Shown: one piece after another, positions 1-6,324 of the stretch
Position numbering within the stretch: position 1 is the first letter of the stretch
Layout of the letters: each line of letters begins with the position of its first letter
Origin: Patescibacteria group bacterium
Lineage (GTDB): Bacteria > Patescibacteriota > Gracilibacteria > UBA1369 > PNNO01
Assembly: GCA_018821175.1 (NCBI GenBank)
Contig: JAHJMX010000084.1
Coordinates: 1 to 8,705, forward strand
DNA: 8,705 nt
Reading direction: 5' to 3'
Notes under the pieces: model-generated
What the model was told of the DNA's origin: nothing
The model's database searches: none
What the model saw: only the letters and a program-made list of their open reading frames with translations
Position numbers and translations under genes: made by a program

Positions 1-35
1 ACCCTTTGGAAAACGTACTTTTTTCATAAAAAAAC

Positions 36-63
36 TTGCTTTTGGTCCGGTACTGGATATAAT
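36..63 (+). promoter_or_regulatory. Sigma70-type promoter of the HU gene
   Basis: A perfect -10 hexamer TATAAT (58-63) lies 16 bp downstream of a weaker -35 TTGCTT (36-41). Transcription would begin near 70 and give an AT-rich leader of about 66 nt before the HU start. No SD is visible in that leader. The bases before position 36 hold nothing recognisable. The -10 and its position ahead of a highly expressed gene support the call; the -35 matches consensus only in its TTG. Confidence 0.6.
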
Positions 64-135
64 TCGGTTGGTTTTTGGCTTACTTATCAATTTGAAATTT
101 ATTTTTAATAATATTATTCCTAACCAATCTTTGCG

Positions 136-411
136 ATGACAAAGCAAGATCTAGTAAACACAGCTGCTGATAAAGCTGGTGTTACAAAAAAAGCTGCTGG
201 AGAAGTCTTAGACGCTATCCTTGCAGCAATCACAGCTAGCCTTAAGAAAGGGCAAAACGTGACTATCACTGGTTTCGGTACTTTCCGTGTTTCAAAACGT
301 GCAGCTCGAACTGGAGTTAACCCACGAAATCCAAGTGAAAAGATCAAGATCCCTGCAATGAAACTTCCTGCTTTCAAAGCTGGAAAATCTCTAAAAGATG
401 CTGTTAGATAG
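136..411 (+). CDS. hup: HU/IHF-family nucleoid DNA-binding protein
   Basis: HU-type histone-like protein of 91 aa, the usual length for the family (about 90). Dimers bind and bend DNA without strong sequence preference and help compact the nucleoid. The N-terminal half is the alpha-helical dimerisation region, beginning MTKQDLV. The signature follows: ITGFGTF at about residues 44-50, then a basic beta-arm with RKxxR-like spacing, an NPRNPSEKIKIPA segment (the DNA-inserting arm carries the NP proline motif), and the C-terminal helix FKAGKSLKDAV. It starts at ATG 136 and ends at TAG. No SD precedes the ATG; the immediate context is CTTTGCG. It is transcribed alone, with its own promoter and a strong terminator 39 nt after the stop. 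HU rather than IHF is inferred from the sequence and the solitary context. Confidence 0.97.
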   Translation: MTKQDLVNTAADKAGVTKKAAGEVLDAILAAITASLKKGQNVTITGFGTFRVSKRAARTGVNPRNPSEKIKIPAMKLPAFKAGKSLKDAVR

Positions 412-449
412 TCATCTTTGCGGGTAACCTACAGAGAATAATTAAAAAG

Positions 450-477
450 CCTCCACCATAAAAAGTGGGGGTTTTTT
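450..477 (+). terminator. Rho-independent terminator of the HU gene
   Basis: A 7-bp stem is formed by CCTCCAC (450-456) with GTGGGGG (465-471), including one G-T wobble. The loop is 8 nt and six T follow (472-477). An A-run before the stem and the reverse-strand pairing (one mismatch, then CTTTTT) suggest it can also stop the convergent minus-strand gene. Confidence 0.9.
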
Positions 478-483
478 CTTTGC

Positions 484-508
484 AAAAAAAAACCGCGATA
501 ATGTGCGG
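484..508 (-). terminator. Candidate minus-strand terminator of the 134-aa gene
   Basis: Read on the minus strand, a short CCGC/GCGG stem (505-508 with 493-496) with an 8-nt loop is followed directly by nine T (complement of 484-492). It lies 25 nt beyond the stop of the minus-strand gene. The stem is only 4 bp, so it may work together with the HU hairpin next to it. Confidence 0.5.
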
Positions 509-532
509 GGATAGTTTACGAGTAAGTTGGGC

Positions 533-937
533 TTATTTGGTATAAATTGCCACTTTGTCTGAATCGTCATCAAATTTACCGAGGATCACTTTGTCTTTGA
601 GACAATTGTGGATATAGGTTGGAATTGACGTTGCGTCCCATTTAACCTCGCCATTTGGAGCTAGCACTTTGTCTAACGTAAAGCCTTCTCTTGTGCTTAT
701 AAAATCAATTCTTTTGTAGCCTTTTGTTTCAAGTTCTGACTTTGTTGATAATTCCCCTTTAGCAGCAGCTTTAATTATTTGCTTAACTTTTTCTCTGTTT
801 CCTGGTTTCATTTGTTGTTCGATGTTAATACCCATCGCTGCAAGAAGAGTTTTCGTATTGTCGATTTGCTCTTTTACCGCAGTATTTTCAGGTTGCGGAT
901 TGAAAGTTTCTGGATTTTTATTGCCAATTGAATTCAA
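533..937 (-). CDS. Hypothetical soluble protein, 134 aa
   Basis: I do not recognise this protein. As called it begins with TTG at 937, because the frame is closed by an in-frame TAA at 950-952 and no ATG lies between. The next ATG in frame is at 835 (residue 35), a possible shorter start. The product is hydrophilic with no signal peptide or membrane segment, so probably cytoplasmic. Residues 20-75 look helical and charged (TKTLLAAMGINIEQQ, then a Lys-rich stretch); the C-terminal half looks mixed alpha/beta and ends VAIYTK. A promoter with TATAAT lies about 46 nt upstream of the TTG and a candidate terminator follows the stop, which supports a real, separately transcribed gene. It converges on HU and diverges from pheS. 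Base composition resembles the AT-rich neighbours. Confidence 0.72.
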   Translation of the reverse strand: MNSIGNKNPETFNPQPENTAVKEQIDNTKTLLAAMGINIEQQMKPGNREKVKQIIKAAAKGELSTKSELETKGYKRIDFISTREGFTLDKVLAPNGEVKWDATSIPTYIHNCLKDKVILGKFDDDSDKVAIYTK

Positions 938-982
938 GGCAAAATTTGCTTAAGGGATAGGATGAAAATCAAGTATCTACAG

Positions 983-1011
983 ATTATACAATATTTTTCC
1001 TCGAAAGTAAA
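983..1011 (-). promoter_or_regulatory. Sigma70-type promoter of the minus-strand 134-aa gene
   Basis: On the minus strand TTTACT (complement of 1006-1011; 4 of 6 consensus) is followed after exactly 17 bp by a perfect TATAAT (complement of 983-988). The start of transcription would fall near 976, about 40 nt before the TTG start codon. The element lies in the divergent region shared with pheS. Confidence 0.62.
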
Positions 1012-1086
1012 CCCTGACTGAGGGCGCATATATTTCCAAACAAAGTGAAAAAAGGTAGAATGCAACGCGTAAATTATCTGACTAAT

Positions 1087-2127
1087 ATGGAAAAACAACT
1101 TAATCTTCTGAAGGTCCAATGTCTTGAGTCGATCTCAAAAATCAATAATCTTCATGATTTGCAAGAACTTGAAGTGAGATATGTGGGCCGTAAAGGAGAG
1201 CTTACGATGATTTTGCGTGGCGTAAAAGATTTGTCTGCAGATCAAAGACCTTTAATTGGACAGCTTGGGAATCAGGTTAAGAATGAACTTGATGCAGCTT
1301 TTGCTGCTCGTAAACTTGATCTTGAGAAACAGGATATTGCCAAAAAATTACATGATCCGATGTTTGACGTAACTGCCCCAGGACCGGAGATTGGTCGTGG
1401 GCACATTCATCCACTTTCACAAGTACAGCAAGAGGTTGAGGAGATTTTTAATTCAATGGGATTTGCTGTTATGGATGGGCCAGAAGTTGAAAGTGAATAT
1501 TATAATTTTGAAGGTTTGAATATTCCCGGATGGCATCCTGCGCGAGATATGCAGGACACATTCTTCATTAAAGGAAAAGAAGATAAAAAACATGGGAGAA
1601 TGGTTTTGCGGACACATACTTCGCCGGTTCAAGTCCGAACGATGGAGAAATTCGGAGCACCACTGCGCGTGATTGTGCCTGGACGAACATTCCGTTATGA
1701 AGCAACCGATGCTTCGCATGATACAACTTTTTACCAAGTGGAAGGACTTTTGATAGATAAAGATATTTCAATATCTCATTTAAAAGGGGTGATTAAGGAA
1801 TTTCTAACGCGTTTATTTAAGAAAGAAGTTTCGGTTAGGTTCAGGCCTGGATATTTCCCGTTTGTTGAGCCTGGACTTGAAGTTGATTTCTCTTGTTTGA
1901 TTTGTGGTGGGAAGGGTTGCAGGGTTTGTAAACACACTGGATGGGTTGAATTTTTGGGTGCGGGGATGGTGCATGAAAATGTTCTAAAAGCTGGTGGAAT
2001 TGATCCAAAGGAGTGGCAAGGTTGGGCTTTTGGGTTTGGACTTACTCGGCTTGCGATGATGAGACATGGAATTGATGATATTAGATTGCTTTCGGGGGGA
2101 GATCTTAGGTTTATCAATCAATTTTAA
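1087..2127 (+). CDS. pheS: Phenylalanyl-tRNA synthetase alpha subunit
   Basis: Catalytic alpha chain of the (alpha-beta)2 class II enzyme that activates phenylalanine with ATP and charges tRNA-Phe in the cytoplasm. The N-terminal helical arm ends in VRYVGRKGELT, the usual junction to the linker. The catalytic core shows HPARDMQDTFF, class II motif 2 (PGRTFRYEATDASHD, about residues 198-212), FRPGYFPFVEPGLEVD, and motif 3 (GFGLTRLAMMRHGIDDIR, about 317-334). Four cysteines at 270, 273, 278 and 281 (CxxC...CxxC) form a likely zinc-ribbon-like insertion known in many PheS. The start at ATG 1087 (346 aa) fits the arm length I recall for E. coli PheS. In-frame alternatives are ATG 1060, which has AAAAGG 4 nt upstream, and GTG 1045. 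A TATATT at 1029-1034 could be its -10, but no clear -35 was found. The gene starts a cluster with the lipoprotein and pheT. Confidence 0.96.
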   Translation: MEKQLNLLKVQCLESISKINNLHDLQELEVRYVGRKGELTMILRGVKDLSADQRPLIGQLGNQVKNELDAAFAARKLDLEKQDIAKKLHDPMFDVTAPGPEIGRGHIHPLSQVQQEVEEIFNSMGFAVMDGPEVESEYYNFEGLNIPGWHPARDMQDTFFIKGKEDKKHGRMVLRTHTSPVQVRTMEKFGAPLRVIVPGRTFRYEATDASHDTTFYQVEGLLIDKDISISHLKGVIKEFLTRLFKKEVSVRFRPGYFPFVEPGLEVDFSCLICGGKGCRVCKHTGWVEFLGAGMVHENVLKAGGIDPKEWQGWAFGFGLTRLAMMRHGIDDIRLLSGGDLRFINQF

Positions 2128-2169
2128 AAATTTTAAATTTCTTTTAATTATTTATTAATCCAATTTGTT

Positions 2170-2778
2170 ATGTTGAAGAAATTCGTTGCTATCATAGCTT
2201 TAATGGCTATTTTTATTGTTTCTGGTTGTAGTGCTCCAGTTGAAGAGGTTAATATTGTAGATTCTGGAAATGATGATGTTGTTGTAGCTGAAGAAGGAGA
2301 AGCAGCAGAAGGGACAGAGGTTGATCCAGGTGCAGATATAGCTGATGAGCAAGATTATGCTGCTGCTCAAGCAGAATTGTTGGAGCCAACTAATCCTATT
2401 GTTCCAGAAATAGTAACTCCTGAAGTTGTTGTTCCAGAAATTAAGCCAATTGTGCCAGTTGAACCAGTTGATGTTGATGGAATGGCTGTTCCAGCTGCTA
2501 GTGCTGAAGTTATTCTTGCGCAATGTATGACAGCAAATGGAGCTAAACTTTATACAGCTTCATGGTGTGGGCATTGCCAAAATCAAAAAGCAGCTTTTGC
2601 AGATGGACTTCAATATCTAGACAACACAGAATGTGCTGTTGCTGATGGATGGGCCGAGGAGTGTAAAACCGCTGGAGTGGAAGCAGTTCCAACATGGATT
2701 TTTGCTGATGGGACAAAGCAATCAGGGAATACTCCACTTGCTGAACTTGCATCAAAGACAGGATGTATTTATCAATAA
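2170..2778 (+). CDS. Lipoprotein with VKOR-type thioredoxin-like domain (CGHC)
   Basis: A predicted extracytoplasmic, lipid-anchored thiol-disulfide oxidoreductase of 202 aa. Residues 1-20 form a lipoprotein signal ending in the lipobox VSGC, with Cys20 the lipidation site. Residues 21-112 are a low-complexity linker, first acidic and Ala-rich and then a Pro/Val/Glu stretch with repeated VPEI. Residues 115-202 form a thioredoxin-like domain: SWCGHC with Cys133 and Cys136, cis-proline context VPTW (Pro174), and extra cysteines at 119, 155, 165 and 199. The spacing of the EC, EC and PTW elements resembles the thioredoxin domain that follows VKOR-type membrane oxidases; CGHC itself is the protein-disulfide-isomerase-type active site. 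No VKOR membrane part is present in the gene. The gene lies 42 nt after pheS and 27 nt before pheT in the same direction, so it is probably co-transcribed. No SD is visible. Its direction of activity (oxidase, isomerase or reductase) and its partner are unknown. Confidence 0.9.
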   Translation: MLKKFVAIIALMAIFIVSGCSAPVEEVNIVDSGNDDVVVAEEGEAAEGTEVDPGADIADEQDYAAAQAELLEPTNPIVPEIVTPEVVVPEIKPIVPVEPVDVDGMAVPAASAEVILAQCMTANGAKLYTASWCGHCQNQKAAFADGLQYLDNTECAVADGWAEECKTAGVEAVPTWIFADGTKQSGNTPLAELASKTGCIYQ

Positions 2779-2805
2779 AAATTACGTTTAAAATAAGATT
2801 TTAAT

Positions 2806-5214
2806 ATGAAAGTTTCGCTTAACTGGATAAAGGATTTTGTCGATATAGACACAACAAAGGAGCCACAAAAGCTTGCAGACTTGATAACTGTTCGTACTGC
2901 GGAAGTTGAAGAAGTTGCAGATTTAGCTGGAAATTTCAAGAATATGGTTGTGGGGAAAATCGAGAAAATTGGACCTCATCCAGATGCCGACAAACTTCAA
3001 GTTACACAAACAAATGTTGGAGGTAAAACTCTGCAAATTGTTTGTGGAGCATCAAATATTTACGAAGGAATGCTTGCTCCTGTTGCCATGTCTGGGGCTA
3101 TGGTTCGTTGGCATGGAGAGGGGGATCCAGTTGAATTGAAGCCGACTAAGTTGCGTGGCGTGTTGAGCGATGGAATGCTTTGTGCTGGTGAAGAAATTGG
3201 TGTTGAGAGCAAAATAGATGGGATTTATGATTTAACTGGAGTTGGGTTTAAAGAAGGAACTGCTCTTTCGAAAGTTTTTTCTAAAGATGATGTTGTGATT
3301 GAAATTGATAATAAATCTTTAACTCATAGGCCTGATTTGTGGGGGCATTATGGTATTGCCAGAGAAATAGCTGCGATTACAGGAAAACCTTTGAAGAAAA
3401 TGGATTTAAGTAAGGTTAAATTCCCTTCAAGCGGTGAAAGTCCTAAAATTGAAGTTAAGAATTTTGATCTTTGTCCACGTTATTGTGGTGTAATTATTAC
3501 TGGGATTGTAGTAAAAGAATCTCCAGATTGGCTTAAAGAGCGTTTGATGGCAATTGGCTATCGTCCGATTTCAAATATCGTTGATATCACCAACTATGTA
3601 ATGGCAGAGCTTGGACAGCCATTGCATGCGTTTGATAAGAATTATATTAAAGGATGGATTATTGTTCGCAATGCAGAAAAAGGTGAAAAAATTACAACTT
3701 TGGATGGGCAAGAGAGAAAACTTGATGAAAAAACTTTGTTGATCGCTGATCATGAAAAAGCAGTAGCGATTGCGGGGATCATGGGGTCTGAAAATTCAGA
3801 AATTAATGATGGAACTACGGAAATTATTATTGAATCTGCAAATTTCAATCCAGAATCTATACGAAAATCTTCTACAAGACTTGGTTTGCGAACTGAAGCT
3901 GTTCAGCGATTTGAAAAAAGTTTAGATCCGGTTTTGGCAGAAACTGCGATGAGGCGAACTTGCCAATTAATTTTAGAAGTTTGTCCTGGTGCAAAAATTG
4001 CAGGACCATTTACCGATGTCAATCAGGGCCTTCCAAAGCCGCTAAAGGTTGACTTGGATGTTCAAAAAGTTTCATCAAAAATTGGGGTTTCGATTTCTTT
4101 GGAAGAAGCACAAAAAATGCTAGAGAGTTTGGATTTTGAAACTGTTAAAAAATCAGAAAAAATTCTTACTGTAAAAATTCCATCATTTAGAGCGACTAAA
4201 GATGTCAGCATTGAAGATGATTTGGTTGAAGAGATTACACGTCTTTATGGGTATGAAAATATTGATCCAACGCTTCCGGATTTGCCGATTATTGTGCCTA
4301 TGCGCAATAAGGAAAGAACGCTTAAACATGAAGTTAGAAAGCAATTGGCTTTTGTTTTTGGCATGACAGAAATCTACAATTATTCATTTTATGGAAAAGA
4401 TGAAATGACCAAAGCTTTGATTGAAGATAAAGATCATATCGAATTACAAAATTATTTATCGCAAGATCAAACACATTTGAGAACAACTTTGGTTCCTAAT
4501 ATGTTGAAGAATATTGTTTCGAATTTACGGTTTTATGAAGATATAAAAATATTTGAAATAGGGAGGACTTATCGTGAAATTGGTCAGTATTTCCCGCTTG
4601 AGGAGAAGTGGATTGGTGGAGCAATCGCACATAAAAAGAATCAAAAAATGAGTCCTTTTTATGAAGCAAAAAGTATAGTGACTGAGTTCTTGAAACAATT
4701 CTTTAAATGTGAAGTGGAGATTAGTGAGCAGTCAAAAGCCCCTTCATATGCGCATCCATCGCGTTGTGCGAAAATTAAATATCAAGGGCAAGTGATTGGG
4801 AATGTTTTTGAGGTTCATCCTCTTGTATTAAGTAATTTTGAAATTCAGGCTGCAACGGCAATGTTTGAATTGAACTTTACAAAGATGTGCTCGTTTGATG
4901 AAAACTTTGTGAAGTATTCACAAATACCGAAATTCCCTGGAATTGAAATTGATGTTTCTGTCGTTATTGATTCTACAAAAAAAGTTGCCGAGCTTGAAAA
5001 AGCGATAATGAAGGCTGATGAAAATTTGATTAAACGTGTTCGATTATTCGATATTTATGAAGGAGAAAATGTTGGACAAGGGGAAAAAGCACTTGCATTT
5101 AGAGTTCTTTTACAAGCGATCGAGCGCACACTTACTGATGAAGAAATGGCTAAGATACAACAAAAAATCTTCGCTAATTTGCAAAAACTTGGTGGAACAA
5201 TTCGTGGAATATAA
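2806..5214 (+). CDS. pheT: Phenylalanyl-tRNA synthetase beta subunit
   Basis: Beta chain of PheRS, 802 aa, the full bacterial length. It carries tRNA recognition and the editing site that hydrolyses Tyr-tRNA-Phe. Domains in order: the canonical N-terminus MKVSLNWIKDF; an EMAP/OB-fold tRNA-binding domain at about 45-155 (HPDADKLQV, IVCGASNI); the HRPDLWGHYGIARE element at about 174-187; the B3/4 editing domain at about 210-390 (NIVDITNYVMAELGQPLHAFD, TLDGQERKL, GIMGSENSEI); the B5 domain at about 409-485 ending DLVEEITRLYGYENI; the catalytic-like core (HLRTTLVPNML); and the C-terminal FDX-ACB anticodon-binding domain at about 704-802 (RTLTDEEM). The start is ATG 2806, with TAAGAT 6 nt upstream and no SD. 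Separation from pheS by a lipoprotein gene is uncommon, since the two are usually adjacent. A strong terminator closes the cluster. Confidence 0.98.
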   Translation: MKVSLNWIKDFVDIDTTKEPQKLADLITVRTAEVEEVADLAGNFKNMVVGKIEKIGPHPDADKLQVTQTNVGGKTLQIVCGASNIYEGMLAPVAMSGAMVRWHGEGDPVELKPTKLRGVLSDGMLCAGEEIGVESKIDGIYDLTGVGFKEGTALSKVFSKDDVVIEIDNKSLTHRPDLWGHYGIAREIAAITGKPLKKMDLSKVKFPSSGESPKIEVKNFDLCPRYCGVIITGIVVKESPDWLKERLMAIGYRPISNIVDITNYVMAELGQPLHAFDKNYIKGWIIVRNAEKGEKITTLDGQERKLDEKTLLIADHEKAVAIAGIMGSENSEINDGTTEIIIESANFNPESIRKSSTRLGLRTEAVQRFEKSLDPVLAETAMRRTCQLILEVCPGAKIAGPFTDVNQGLPKPLKVDLDVQKVSSKIGVSISLEEAQKMLESLDFETVKKSEKILTVKIPSFRATKDVSIEDDLVEEITRLYGYENIDPTLPDLPIIVPMRNKERTLKHEVRKQLAFVFGMTEIYNYSFYGKDEMTKALIEDKDHIELQNYLSQDQTHLRTTLVPNMLKNIVSNLRFYEDIKIFEIGRTYREIGQYFPLEEKWIGGAIAHKKNQKMSPFYEAKSIVTEFLKQFFKCEVEISEQSKAPSYAHPSRCAKIKYQGQVIGNVFEVHPLVLSNFEIQAATAMFELNFTKMCSFDENFVKYSQIPKFPGIEIDVSVVIDSTKKVAELEKAIMKADENLIKRVRLFDIYEGENVGQGEKALAFRVLLQAIERTLTDEEMAKIQQKIFANLQKLGGTIRGI

Positions 5215-5232
5215 AATTTATATTTAGAAGGG

Positions 5233-5277
5233 CCCCGGAAATATTGTGATAAAAGATTTATTCCGGGGAGTTTTTTT
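5233..5277 (+). terminator. Rho-independent terminator after pheT
   Basis: A perfect 8-bp stem CCCCGGAA/TTCCGGGG (5233-5240 with 5261-5268) has a 20-nt AT-rich loop, followed by AG and seven T (5271-5277). It lies 18 nt after the pheT stop and marks the end of the pheS-lipoprotein-pheT cluster. On the other strand no T-run follows, so it is unidirectional. Confidence 0.92.
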
Positions 5278-5288
5278 GACGATTGTGA

Positions 5289-5307
5289 ACCGCTGAAATT
5301 TCAGGGT
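5289..5307. repeat. Near-perfect palindrome downstream of the minus-strand gene
   Basis: The 12-bp perfect palindrome CTGAAATTTCAG (5293-5304) is extended by ACC on the left and GGT on the right, with one unpaired G at 5292. No T-run follows on either strand. It lies between the pheT terminator and the next hairpin; role unknown (protein site or RNA structure). Confidence 0.6.
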
Positions 5308-5331
5308 CCAGTTTACGGTCTCTTCGGAGGG

Positions 5332-5352
5332 CACTAGGACCATGTCCTAGTG
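5332..5352. repeat. Perfect inverted repeat (9-bp arms) just past the minus-strand stop
   Basis: CACTAGGAC (5332-5340) and GTCCTAGTG (5344-5352) are exact reverse complements separated by CAT. On the minus strand the hairpin begins 3 nt after the TAA at 5356-5358. It lacks a U-tract, so it is not a standard intrinsic terminator; a 3'-end stabiliser or factor-dependent termination site is possible. Confidence 0.7.
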
Positions 5353-5355
5353 GGA

Positions 5356-5988
5356 TTAGGCTCGGGCTGCTGCACGCTTTCGCCTAATCGCTGCTAGTCC
5401 TAAAACAATGAAGCTAAAGCATATCGACCCAGGGGACTGCTTTCCCGGTATCGATGAACATCCGTTTGAGGTGAAGTACTCCTCGTTGCCATCAGGGCTA
5501 CGACGGTAGTACAGTTGACCGTTTTTTTGCAGCACGATCATCTCCTGTTCACGGATTTCATAGACATCTCCATTTGGGGTATCAACAAGTGTTGAACCCT
5601 TCTTGCTGTATATTACCAGGAGATCACTAGGGTCTACTGATATTTCTACAGTTTCGTCGGGGTCAATTGTGACACCCCATTTTGAGATTCTATGGGCGAG
5701 CGCCGAAGTTTGGAGCCTGACACTCCCCGATATTAGTTTTGACTCCTCAAGGTCGAGATCGACCTCAAGTTCACCTTCCTCCAGGAATACGAATACCCCA
5801 TTTGGAAGGTAGGCCGGGCATCGCCCAGCCAGAGCCCAAACATTACCAGGGACGTCAAGCTTGCGGACACATGAGCTTTCGCTTTCTGCATCCTCCACTT
5901 CCACTCCCGCCAGTTCAGCTTTAGCTTCTACTGGAAAAATAATGATAACCAGCACGAGCGTACTGATTATCGATAAATACTTCATCAT
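5356..5988 (-). CDS. Exported protein with C-terminal Cys/TM/Arg sorting-type tail
   Basis: A 210-aa protein I cannot name. It has a clear Sec signal peptide: a Lys, a hydrophobic core at about 5-18, and an AKA cleavage site after residue 24. The mature part has a Cys pair (40 and 57) near the N-terminus. A beta-rich acidic middle (about 65-165, with SGSVRLQT, TVEISVD and STLVDTPNGDVYEI) is reminiscent of FecR-type domains, though weakly. The C-terminus is tripartite: NGCSS with Cys177, a short hydrophobic stretch at about 187-201, then RRKR at 202-205. This matches the pattern of MYXO-CTERM or Synerg-CTERM signals, which are processed and anchored at the surface by membrane proteases; no such protease gene is in the window. 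The start is the first ATG of an ATGATG pair with a good SD (AAAGGA) upstream. Composition is far more GC-rich than the neighbours (about 50%, sampled lines 43-57%, against about 30-40%), pointing to acquisition from elsewhere. A promoter candidate lies about 215 nt upstream. Confidence 0.85.
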   Translation of the reverse strand: MMKYLSIISTLVLVIIIFPVEAKAELAGVEVEDAESESSCVRKLDVPGNVWALAGRCPAYLPNGVFVFLEEGELEVDLDLEESKLISGSVRLQTSALAHRISKWGVTIDPDETVEISVDPSDLLVIYSKKGSTLVDTPNGDVYEIREQEMIVLQKNGQLYYRRSPDGNEEYFTSNGCSSIPGKQSPGSICFSFIVLGLAAIRRKRAAARA

Positions 5989-5995
5989 AGCTTTT

Positions 5996-6001
5996 TCCTT
6001 T
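5996..6001 (-). promoter_or_regulatory. Shine-Dalgarno of the exported minus-strand gene
   Basis: The minus strand reads AAAGGA 7 nt before the ATG at 5988, a textbook ribosome-binding site. It supports the first ATG of the tandem pair as the start. It is notable because the other genes of the window lack a comparable site. Confidence 0.75.
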
Positions 6002-6154
6002 CTGGTGAAGTACTGGCCGAAATGACCATGAGAGGGGCACGTGTATCACAAGTTTATATTCTATGAAGGGCTGATGCCCTCGAATATCCAACAACCACCA
6101 AATGCCACTCTTTATAGCCATTTCAAATTTAACAAATTTTTAATGAGCGCTTTT

Positions 6155-6192
6155 GCGGACAAGACAAAACAAAAACCAGTTTACCTTGTCGC
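6155..6192. repeat. Bulged inverted repeat in the leader of the minus-strand gene
   Basis: GCGGACAAG (6155-6163) can pair with CTTGTCGC (6185-6192) with one unpaired G, around a 21-nt loop. Transcribed from the minus-strand promoter it would lie at the very 5' end of the leader RNA. No riboswitch family is recognisable and it may be chance. Confidence 0.35.
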
Positions 6193-6202
6193 AGTGAGCG
6201 TT

Positions 6203-6230
6203 ATTATACAAGAAAACAGCAAATACGCAA
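6203..6230 (-). promoter_or_regulatory. Candidate promoter of the exported minus-strand gene
   Basis: On the minus strand TTGCGT (complement of 6225-6230) and a perfect TATAAT (complement of 6203-6208) are separated by 16 bp. Transcription would start near 6196 and leave an untranslated leader of roughly 208 nt before the ATG. Other starts nearer the gene cannot be excluded. Confidence 0.5.
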
Positions 6231-6324
6231 GGGCCGGTTTGTTTTATTAAATTTCATGAAAGGGACATTTTTTAAATTGGCCTTATATAGTGGACTGCGG
6301 TGCTGATTAAATAGCGACTGAATC

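Noticed and set aside
120..377. Minus-strand 85-aa open frame across the HU gene
   Set aside because: It lies entirely opposite HU, whose family signature is unmistakable; a shadow frame.
934..1119. Minus-strand 61-aa frame upstream of the 134-aa gene
   Set aside because: It covers the predicted promoter and the pheS start region, has no coding character, and ends at the start of the real gene.
1891..1983. Cysteine cluster in PheS as a possible novel insertion
   Set aside because: A CxxC...CxxC segment at this place occurs in many bacterial PheS proteins, so it is a known variant and not new.
1453..2117. Three minus-strand frames opposite pheS
   Set aside because: They are the reverse-strand shadow of conserved PheS sequence and have odd residue use.
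2407..2475. VPEI-type repeats in the lipoprotein linker as a functional repeat domain
   Set aside because: Short, degenerate and Pro/Val/Glu-biased; best read as a flexible tether between lipid anchor and thioredoxin-like domain.
2200..2523. Minus-strand Asn/Trp/Ser-rich frame opposite the redox lipoprotein
   Set aside because: Its bias is produced by the repetitive Val/Pro/Glu codons of the linker on the plus strand.
5603..5924. Two plus-strand Pro/Ser-rich frames opposite the exported protein
   Set aside because: They are shadows of the minus-strand gene, which has a signal peptide, SD and coherent domain layout.
6041..6250. Plus-strand 69-aa frame in the divergent intergenic region
   Set aside because: GTG start without SD, no recognisable sequence, and it spans the minus-strand promoter and hairpins.
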